A stretch of DNA of 64,000 nt. Source: Bacteroidota bacterium (lineage in GTDB: Bacteria; Bacteroidota; Bacteroidia; Flavobacteriales; Weeksellaceae). Where the stretch lies: NCBI GenBank assembly GCA_023460855.1, contig JAEWOS010000006.1:150607-214606 (forward strand), written 5' to 3'. The translations under genes were made by a program, and so were the position numbers. Positions 58,066-64,000 of this stretch are shown here, piece after piece (position 1 is the stretch's first letter; every line of letters begins with the position of its first letter). The notes beneath the pieces are model-generated. The model saw only the letters and a list, made by a program, of their open reading frames with translations, made no database searches and was not told the DNA's origin.

Positions 58066-58096
58066 GAAAAAAAAGAGGTCTGAAAATCAAACCTCT
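58066..58096 (-). terminator. Terminator between peroxiredoxin and thioredoxin genes
   Basis: AGAGGT-loop-ACCTCT hairpin with eight T residues on the minus strand, 8 bp past the peroxiredoxin stop. It would give stepped expression. Confidence 0.7.
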
Positions 58097-58103
58097 GTTT
58101 TTA

Positions 58104-58736
58104 CTAGTTCATTGATAAATACTCTGCGGTTGATTTTCTGTCAGCTTTCATTGCTGTTTTTCCTTCTTCCCAGTTTGCCGGGCAAACTTCTCCGTGCTTC
58201 TGGATGTGCGTGTACGCATCAATTAGTCTCAGGAATTCCTTCACGGTTCTTCCAAGTGGCATATCGTTTACTGATTCGTGGAAGATTTTTCCGGTTTCAT
58301 CGATCAGATAAGTTGCTCTGTATGTTACATTGGATCCGGTGAAATTTTCATTTCCTTCTTCATCGTATTCAAAGTCCTGGTCTACAATTCCAAGCATGTT
58401 TGCAAGCTGTCTGTGCGTATCTGCAAGGATCGGATAGGTTACTCCTTCAATTCCTCCGTTGTCTTTTGGTGTATTCAGCCATGCGAAATGAACTTCATTG
58501 GTATCGCATGAGGCACCGATTACTTTGGTATTTCTTTTTTCAAATTCGCCTAATGCTTCCTGAAATGCGTGAAGTTCGGTAGGGCAAACGAAAGTGAAAT
58601 CTTTAGGATACCAGAAAAGAAGAACTTTTTGCTGATTCTGAACCGCTTCTTCAAGCACATTGATTCTTAAATCATCTCCCATTTCAGACATTGCGTCTAT
58701 GGTAATGTTCGGGAATTTTTTTCCTACTAGTGACAT
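58104..58736 (-). CDS. 2-Cys peroxiredoxin (AhpC/TSA type)
   Basis: A 210-residue cytoplasmic enzyme that reduces hydrogen peroxide and organic peroxides. The peroxidatic Cys51 is in DFTFVCPTELHAF and the resolving Cys185 in HGEVCPANW. Conserved GASCDTNEVHFAWL lies between them. The ATG at 58736 is chosen because a TATCTTTG box lies upstream at 58764-58771; the track-like longer form (58766) would start in the box. It heads a three-gene minus-strand group with a thioredoxin and DUF6952. Confidence 0.95.
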   Translation of the reverse strand: MSLVGKKFPNITIDAMSEMGDDLRINVLEEAVQNQQKVLLFWYPKDFTFVCPTELHAFQEALGEFEKRNTKVIGASCDTNEVHFAWLNTPKDNGGIEGVTYPILADTHRQLANMLGIVDQDFEYDEEGNENFTGSNVTYRATYLIDETGKIFHESVNDMPLGRTVKEFLRLIDAYTHIQKHGEVCPANWEEGKTAMKADRKSTAEYLSMN

Positions 58737-58763
58737 AATATATTGTTTTAAATTTTTCTGATA

Positions 58764-58771
58764 CAAAGATA
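58764..58771 (-). promoter_or_regulatory. -7 box of the peroxiredoxin gene
   Basis: TATCTTTG on the minus strand, 28 bases before the ATG at 58736; a similar AATCTTTG lies just upstream. It fixes the short start. Confidence 0.55.
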
Positions 58772-58873
58772 CAAAGATTCATCTATTAAAAACCTTAATG
58801 GCGATAAATAAAAACTATGGAAAGCATTTATGAATTTGACAAAATCAATAAAGAATAATTGCAAATTTTGGAA

Positions 58874-60073
58874 TTATGAAATGACTGCCGCATCGAGAAA
58901 GGTCTTCAGCCTTCTCATAGCCTCTTTAAGGTCTTTTTCAGAAGCTGCGTACGAAAACCGAAGACAGTCCGGATTTCCGAAAGACAGGCCTCCGACAGCT
59001 CCTACATATGCATTTTCCAGCAGAAACATGGCGAAATCGTCAACAGTGCCGATTCTGCTTCCGTTTACCGTTTTATTCAGCCAGAAGGAAACATCCGGAA
59101 AGAAATAAAATGCCGATTTTGGCAGTAATACATTGAATCCTTTGATTTCTTTCATCAGTTCGAAAACTAATGCGCGTCTTTTTCGGAATTCATTAATCAT
59201 ATATCCAAATTCTTGCGGATCTGATTTCAAAGCTGTAATTGCTGCCTGTTGTGCAATGGTGTTCGCTCCGCTTGTCATCTGTCCCTGAATTTTATCGCAG
59301 GCTTTTGCAAGCCACTCCGGACACGCGGAATATCCGATTCGCCATCCGGTCATCGCAAATCCTTTGGACATACCGTTTATCGTGGCAACCTGGTCGTAAA
59401 TTTCCGGAAATGAAGCAGCCGAAGCGTGTGCGCCGCTGTAGTTCATGTATTCGTAAATCTCGTCAGAGATTACGGTAACCTGCGGATTTGCAGCGATTAC
59501 CGGAACGAGTTCTGCAAGTTCCTGATGCGTGTAAAAACTGCCTGATGGATTACATGGAGAACTGTACAGAATTGCTTTGGTTTTCTCACTGATCGCTGAT
59601 TCCAGTTGCGCCGCAGAAATTTTAAAATCAGTTTCAATTGAAGTTTCTATAAATACCGGAATTCCGCCCATCAGTTTTACCATTTCGGCATAGCTCACCC
59701 AATATGGAGCAGGCAGAAGTACTTCGTCACCTTCATTTAATACTGAAGCAAGCACATTCAGGATTGCCTGTTTTGCGCCGTTTGACACACAGATTTGGGA
59801 AGGCTGGTATTGCAGTCCGTTATCGCGTTTCAATTTTTCGCAAATCGCTTCCCGCAGTTCCAAAAATCCCGGAACAGGAGAGTAGTGGCTGAAATTCTGA
59901 TCGATTGCCTCATGTGCTGCAGATTTTATTTTTTCAGGTACATCGAAATCGGGTTCACCAAGTGTCAGACTTATGACGTCAATTCCCTGTGCCCTTAATT
60001 CGCGTACTTTATTACTCATTACAAAAGTCTGGGAATAGCCCATCCGCTTTATTCTGTCTGAAAGTCTGTCCAT
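58874..60073 (-). CDS. Class I/II PLP-dependent aminotransferase (aspartate-type)
   Basis: About 399 residues from the ATG at 60073, chosen because a TATCTTTG box (60091-60098) lies just upstream and the GTG at 60091 would fall in it. The PLP-lysine is in GMSKGFAMTGWRIGY, and other family words are LTLGEPDFDVPEKIK, SNGAKQAILNVLA and YSSPCNPSGS. The opening SDRIKRMGYSQTF is typical of the aspartate/tyrosine type in Bacteroidota. It makes aspartate or aromatic amino acids from their 2-oxoacids. It is divergent from rsmG and not in an operon. Confidence 0.93.
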   Translation of the reverse strand: MDRLSDRIKRMGYSQTFVMSNKVRELRAQGIDVISLTLGEPDFDVPEKIKSAAHEAIDQNFSHYSPVPGFLELREAICEKLKRDNGLQYQPSQICVSNGAKQAILNVLASVLNEGDEVLLPAPYWVSYAEMVKLMGGIPVFIETSIETDFKISAAQLESAISEKTKAILYSSPCNPSGSFYTHQELAELVPVIAANPQVTVISDEIYEYMNYSGAHASAASFPEIYDQVATINGMSKGFAMTGWRIGYSACPEWLAKACDKIQGQMTSGANTIAQQAAITALKSDPQEFGYMINEFRKRRALVFELMKEIKGFNVLLPKSAFYFFPDVSFWLNKTVNGSRIGTVDDFAMFLLENAYVGAVGGLSFGNPDCLRFSYAASEKDLKEAMRRLKTFLDAAVIS

Positions 60074-60090
60074 ATAAAATCTTCCTTTCA

Positions 60091-60098
60091 CAAAGATA
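60091..60098 (-). promoter_or_regulatory. -7 box of the aminotransferase gene
   Basis: TATCTTTG on the minus strand; the ATG at 60073 is 18 bases downstream. Confidence 0.55.
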
Positions 60099-60114
60099 TT
60101 GTTTTGAATAAATT

Positions 60115-60144
60115 TTGAAGCGCAAATCTTTAAAACTACTTTTG
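60115..60144 (+). promoter_or_regulatory. rsmG promoter
   Basis: TTG at 60115-60117, a 19-base spacer and TACTTTTG at 60137-60144, an exact TTG-N19-TAnnTTTG fit. The box is within a CTACTTTTGTAG near-palindrome. Confidence 0.65.
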
Positions 60145-60191
60145 TAGTTACCGTTATCTTCTATTGTTTGGATGCGGAATTTTAAGAAATT

Positions 60192-60821
60192 ATGACCATA
60201 ATCGAAAAATACTTTCCTGATCTGAGCGATCATCAGAAGGCGCAGTTTGCAAAACTGGAAAACCTGTACAGCGAATGGAATGAGAAAATTAATGTGATTT
60301 CAAGGAAAGACATGGATTTTCTATATGAGAAACATGTACTGCATTCCCTGGGAATTGCCAAGGTAATGGAATTCGCACCCGGAACAAAAGTGCTGGATGT
60401 TGGTACGGGAGGTGGATTCCCGGGAATTCCGCTGGCTATACTTTTTCCCGAAGCGCAGTTCACGCTGATTGATTCAATTGGAAAAAAAATCTCGGTGGTG
60501 AATGCAGTTGCGGATGGTTGTGGACTCACGAATGTGACAGCTATTCACGGTAGAGCCGAAAAAGTAAAGGATAAATTTCATTTTGTCGTGAGTCGAGCTG
60601 TAACGCAAATGCCGGAATTCTTACGATGGCTGAAAGGGAAATTCGAAAAGGAACAGCTGAATAAAAAACATAACGGCGTGCTGTATCTGAAAGGAGGAGA
60701 TCTCGCCGAAGAACTTGCAGGATTACGCTGCGAAATATTCAGTCTGAATAAATTCTTTGAAGAAGAATTTTTCGAAACTAAAAAAGTAGTTTATCTTTCC
60801 AAAGGAAACTTTAATTCCTGA
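60192..60821 (+). CDS. rsmG: 16S rRNA (guanine527-N7)-methyltransferase RsmG
   Basis: A 209-residue SAM-dependent methyltransferase that modifies G527 in the 530 loop of 16S rRNA. The SAM loop is VLDVGTGGGFPGIPLAI, followed by FTLIDSIGKKISVV and the VVSRAV strand, which are the family signatures. Loss of RsmG causes low-level streptomycin resistance in other bacteria. It has a strong promoter of its own and is followed by the DUF922 gene 18 bp later. Confidence 0.96.
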   Translation: MTIIEKYFPDLSDHQKAQFAKLENLYSEWNEKINVISRKDMDFLYEKHVLHSLGIAKVMEFAPGTKVLDVGTGGGFPGIPLAILFPEAQFTLIDSIGKKISVVNAVADGCGLTNVTAIHGRAEKVKDKFHFVVSRAVTQMPEFLRWLKGKFEKEQLNKKHNGVLYLKGGDLAEELAGLRCEIFSLNKFFEEEFFETKKVVYLSKGNFNS

Positions 60822-60839
60822 TCAATTTAAGACAGTTGC

Positions 60840-61361
60840 ATGAATAAAATATATTTTCTTCTCACATTTTTCCTGGCCGTTACCGTATCCGGACAAAGTA
60901 TACAGTGGAGTTCAGCAAAAAAACTTGAGTGGAGTGATTTCCGGAATCCTGTGAAACCTACCAAAGAGCAGGACGTGGTTGCAATTACAAGCACCGGAAT
61001 AAAATACGTAGTTGCGCAGCAAAAAGGCAGCCCCAATAAAGTTCAGCTGCACATTTCGGCGGTTTTCAGCCAGAAAAATTCCTGGAAAAACACTGAAGGT
61101 CTAACGCCGGAAGCGCTGGATCATGAACAGGGACATTTTGATATTGCTGAAATTTATGCCAGAAAAATAAAAGCGGAAGTGAGAAACAGGATTATTACCA
61201 AAACGGATTTCGATAAAAATTTCAAAAGTTTGTACGACCGGAATTACAAAGATTACCTGGAATTTCAGAAGAAATACGATGTCGAAACCAACCGTGGACT
61301 CAATACCACAGAGCAGCAGAAATTCCGCAACCTGATCAACCGCCAGCTAAAAACAATCTGA
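60840..61361 (+). CDS. DUF922-like secreted protein with HExxH motif
   Basis: A 173-residue protein with a signal peptide (MNKIYFLLTFFLAVTVSGQ). The mature part opens SIQWSSAKKLEWSDFRNP and carries HEQGHFDIAEIYARKIKAEV, an HExxH-like zinc motif (His95, Glu96, His99), with Asp and Glu after it. It resembles DUF922, a predicted secreted metalloprotease family. Activity is not shown. It is 18 bp after rsmG and 1 bp before the nuclease gene, so co-transcription is likely. Confidence 0.8.
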   Translation: MNKIYFLLTFFLAVTVSGQSIQWSSAKKLEWSDFRNPVKPTKEQDVVAITSTGIKYVVAQQKGSPNKVQLHISAVFSQKNSWKNTEGLTPEALDHEQGHFDIAEIYARKIKAEVRNRIITKTDFDKNFKSLYDRNYKDYLEFQKKYDVETNRGLNTTEQQKFRNLINRQLKTI

Positions 61362-61362
61362 T

Positions 61363-64000
61363 TTGAAGTTTCTCGAAAAAATAGTGACATCGCTTTTGTC
61401 CGAAAACGCTGATCTGTCCGGGTTCCATTTGATTTTGCCCGGAAAAAGACCGGTGGTATTTATCCGTAAGATTCTGGAGGAAAAAGAATATTCCGGTTTT
61501 CTTCCGAAATTTTCTTCTATCGAAGATCTCATCAGAGAAATTGCAGGAACAGAACCTGTTCAGGGCGTTTTTTTATGGCTTAATGCATATGAGGTTTATT
61601 CGCAACTGAATATTTTTCCGAAAGACGATTTTGCAGGTTTTCTGAAATGGTTTCCCACGATTTTAAAAGACTGGGACGATATGTTGAAATTTGCAGAAAG
61701 CGATCAGGCAGTGCTGCAGTTTATGCTGGACGAGGAACGCATCAAAAGCTGGGCACAGAATCTCGGAGAAAACGACAGTGATAAACCCAGGGCGAAATTC
61801 CTTAATTTCTGGCAAAACATGAATGTTTTTCTGCCGGAACTTAAACAAAATCTTGCTGCAGAGCAGTTTGCAACGGCGGGAATGCTTCACCGCACCGCGC
61901 GGGAAAAAATTGCAGAATTTACTGCAGAGACCGATGAGCATTACGTGTTTTGCGGCTTCAATGCGTTCACTCCTCTCGAAGAAAAACTCGTGCGGCTTCT
62001 TCTTCAGCAGGGTAAAGCAACCTGTTTTTTTCAGGCAGACGCGTATTATTTTAATGATGAAAGACAGGAAGCAGGAAAATTTCTGCGTGAACATAAAAAA
62101 TGGCCGGAATTCAATGAGAGCCGACCATTCCGCTGGATTGAAAATGATTTTGAAAATACGAAAGATATCCATGTCTATGAAGTTTCCGGAAATATTTCAC
62201 AGAGCAAACTGCTTCCGGGAATTCTGGAATCTGTAAACGAAAACGAAAACGATTTCACAGATACTGCTGTTATTTTGCTCGACGAAAATCTGCTGCCGGC
62301 TGCGCTTGATTCACTAAGTGCCGTAGAAAATCTAAATATCACGATGGGTTTTCCACTGAAAAACCTGAGTTTCAGCAATGCGGTAAAAAATGTTTTCCAT
62401 CTTCAGAAACAACTTGAAAAGAAGGGTTCCAGTTATTATTATGCTGATCTGCTTTCGATTCTGGAGCAGCTTCCGTCGCAGCATAAAGACCAGCTGATTA
62501 TTGCCCATTTCAAATCGGTGATTGAGCAGCGCAATATTGTTTATATTTCGAAAAAACTGTTTGCTGAACTGTTAGGCAGTATTTCTTACCGGTCACTGCT
62601 GGAAAAACCGGATTCTGTACAGCAGTTTCTGAGCGGTTTTGCACAATTCTGCAATGAATTGAAATTTCGGACTGAAGATGATATTCTGTTCGAAAACATC
62701 AGTCATTTCGAGAAAACATTTAACACACTTGGAAATTATCTCGAACGTTTCAGCTTTCACGTGTCGATGGAAACGCTCGAACTGCTGTTCAGCCAGCTCA
62801 TCAGTTCCGAAAATATAGATTTCGAAGGCGAGCCGCTGAACGGACTTCAGGTAATGGGACTGCTGGAAACCAGGTTGCTCAACTTTAAAAATATTATTCT
62901 CCTGTCTGTTAATGAAGGGAAACTTCCGCTCGGAAATACGCAGAATACCTATATTCCTTTTGATGTCCGTCGCGAACAGAATATGCATACCTTCCTGGAA
63001 AATGACAGCATTTATGCCTATCATTTCTACCGTCTTATTCAGGATGCTGAAAATGTTCATCTGCTTTATAATGCGTTGAGTTCCGGAGTAAATACCGGCG
63101 AAAAAAGCAGATTTATCACGCAGCTCGAATTCGAGGATAAATTTCATCAAATCAGGCATACCGTAATTGAAAATGCTTCCGAACCTGTTATTCAGGAGCT
63201 GATCACTTTTGAAAAAAGTCCGGCGGTTTTGGCACTGCTACAACGCTGGAAAGAACGGGTTTCAGCGAGTCATTTAATTTCTTATCTGTACAATCCGGTG
63301 GATTTTTACCTTTCCAAAGTTTTGGGAACGCGTGAAGCGGCAGAAATCGAGGAGGAGCTGTCGGTCCGGAATTATGGAAACCTTGTGCATTACGCGCTTC
63401 AGCATATTTATGAAAGCAGAAAATCGAAGTTACTGACTGTTTTTGATTTGACGCTTAATGACAATGAAGTTCAGGCTTCAATGGAACACGCGGTTCATAC
63501 GCTGAAACATCAGATGGAATTCTACGAAAAAGGAATCAATTTTATTCACTTTGCAATTGCCGAAAGGGTAGTGCGCAGTATTGTTGAATATGACCGCACG
63601 CTTGTAGAAAATGGACACAGTCTCAAAATTCTCGATCTCGAAAGAAAATTTGAAGACATTTCGCTTCAGGTTGATGAAAACGGCGACAACGTCATGCTCT
63701 ACGGTTATATTGACCGTATTGATGAACTGAATGGCGTCGTTCGGATCATCGATTATAAAACAGCGAAAACGAAAAATCTAACGATTAAAGTTGAAGAAGA
63801 AAATAAGGACAGTTATCTGAATAATTACAACCGGAAACAGGCTTTGCAGTTGTGCATGTATCAGTATGTCGTGAATCAGTTGCCGGAGTTTGCCGGAAAA
63901 AATATCAGTACTGGAATATGGAGTTTTGCCGAAGTGAAACGCGGTGTTGCAACGCTTGAATTCGAAAAAGGCACGCATGACGATGCGATGGTTTCTGTGA
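61363..64000 (+). CDS. AddB-like PD-(D/E)XK nuclease family protein (3'-truncated)
   Basis: An open frame with a TTG start at 61363 runs through the right edge of the window: 879 codons are present. The N-terminus (MKFLEKIVTSLL, then LILPGKRPVVFIRKIL) resembles the inactivated helicase half of AddB-type proteins, and the middle has LQVMGLLETRLLNFKNIILLSVNEGKLP, a helicase-like motif in this family. The C-terminal PD-(D/E)XK nuclease has YGYIDRID (63703) and VRIIDYKTAK (63751), the Asp and Glu/Lys sites. It would work with an AddA-type helicase-nuclease in double-strand break repair. The stop lies outside the window. Confidence 0.9.
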   Translation, partial: MKFLEKIVTSLLSENADLSGFHLILPGKRPVVFIRKILEEKEYSGFLPKFSSIEDLIREIAGTEPVQGVFLWLNAYEVYSQLNIFPKDDFAGFLKWFPTILKDWDDMLKFAESDQAVLQFMLDEERIKSWAQNLGENDSDKPRAKFLNFWQNMNVFLPELKQNLAAEQFATAGMLHRTAREKIAEFTAETDEHYVFCGFNAFTPLEEKLVRLLLQQGKATCFFQADAYYFNDERQEAGKFLREHKKWPEFNESRPFRWIENDFENTKDIHVYEVSGNISQSKLLPGILESVNENENDFTDTAVILLDENLLPAALDSLSAVENLNITMGFPLKNLSFSNAVKNVFHLQKQLEKKGSSYYYADLLSILEQLPSQHKDQLIIAHFKSVIEQRNIVYISKKLFAELLGSISYRSLLEKPDSVQQFLSGFAQFCNELKFRTEDDILFENISHFEKTFNTLGNYLERFSFHVSMETLELLFSQLISSENIDFEGEPLNGLQVMGLLETRLLNFKNIILLSVNEGKLPLGNTQNTYIPFDVRREQNMHTFLENDSIYAYHFYRLIQDAENVHLLYNALSSGVNTGEKSRFITQLEFEDKFHQIRHTVIENASEPVIQELITFEKSPAVLALLQRWKERVSASHLISYLYNPVDFYLSKVLGTREAAEIEEELSVRNYGNLVHYALQHIYESRKSKLLTVFDLTLNDNEVQASMEHAVHTLKHQMEFYEKGINFIHFAIAERVVRSIVEYDRTLVENGHSLKILDLERKFEDISLQVDENGDNVMLYGYIDRIDELNGVVRIIDYKTAKTKNLTIKVEEENKDSYLNNYNRKQALQLCMYQYVVNQLPEFAGKNISTGIWSFAEVKRGVATLEFEKGTHDDAMVSV

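Noticed and set aside
1..64000. tRNA, rRNA, CRISPR array or riboswitch
   Set aside because: No T-loop/cloverleaf words, rRNA-like stretches or regularly spaced repeats were found in the gaps; I could not run a covariance search, so a divergent riboswitch cannot be excluded.

Overview
This window is a piece of a Bacteroidota chromosome, most likely a Flavobacteriales member of the Chryseobacterium/Kaistella group (Weeksellaceae). The sequence-level reasons are AT-leaning coding DNA with few Shine-Dalgarno sites, many genes preceded by the Bacteroidota-type -7 box TAnnTTTG (often with a TTG about 18-20 bases upstream), secreted proteins whose signal peptides end in AQ or a lipobox Cys, and flavobacterial families (DUF4290, DUF4294, DUF5522, DUF6952, DUF7009, fused E1 alpha/beta). 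The genus is inference. No rRNA, tRNA, CRISPR array, prophage or intact insertion sequence was found; the window is mostly a compact core chromosome.

Layout. 0-7 kb: a 5'-truncated S9 peptidase, a MATE exporter, ndk, a small beta-barrel protein, two envelope lipoproteins or small proteins, a minimal HExxH membrane protein and an S41 protease. 7-12 kb: MFS exporter, tatA, PAP2 phosphatase, TPR protein, rlmH and a YihY/BrkB protein. 12-15 kb: rel (ppGpp) with nhaA behind it. 15-21 kb: a beta-helix lipoprotein and a TonB-dependent receptor, divergent from a PhoB/PhoR-like two-component pair; the shared intergenic region carries 11-bp-spaced TTAA hexamers that look like PHO boxes. 21-25.6 kb: an acidic-tailed pRiA4b ORF-3-like protein, a membrane-anchored GH13 enzyme, rimO, a VOC protein and a DUF1801 protein. 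25.6-28.9 kb: a tight four-gene minus-strand operon (membrane protein, THEP1-MobA fusion, FdhD, DUF7009) that looks like a molybdenum-cofactor accessory module. 29-31 kb: DUF4290-murA, where MurA has Asp in place of the fosfomycin-target Cys. 31-36 kb: DPP-IV-like S9 peptidase, MgtC protein, a deoxyinosine glycosylase and a small family of lineage-specific secreted proteins, one copy frame-broken and one reduced to a remnant.

36-49 kb: queA, rlmN, a secreted protein, a polyprenyl synthase, a fused branched-chain 2-oxoacid dehydrogenase E1, rpe, an M42 peptidase, DUF4294, a Nudix protein, mnmD, ilvE and a cyclophilin-FKBP fusion. 49-52.5 kb: VOC protein, a probable repeat remnant, an ANT(6)-like gene and an M28 peptidase. 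52.5-57.5 kb: serC, serA, DUF1015, ferredoxin and a LuxC-type acyl-CoA reductase. 57.5-64 kb: a peroxiredoxin-thioredoxin-DUF6952 group, a class I aminotransferase, rsmG, a DUF922 HExxH protein and the first 880 codons of an AddB-like PD-(D/E)XK nuclease that runs off the window.

Working together: serC/serA feed serine synthesis; ilvE and the fused E1 sit on the branched-chain amino acid route; queA, rlmN, rlmH, rsmG, rimO and mnmD are translation-apparatus modification genes; peroxiredoxin, thioredoxin and DUF6952 form a likely redox unit. The least described parts are the Mo-cofactor-like operon, the possible PHO-box-controlled TonB receptor locus, and two candidate small RNAs that share a sequence word.
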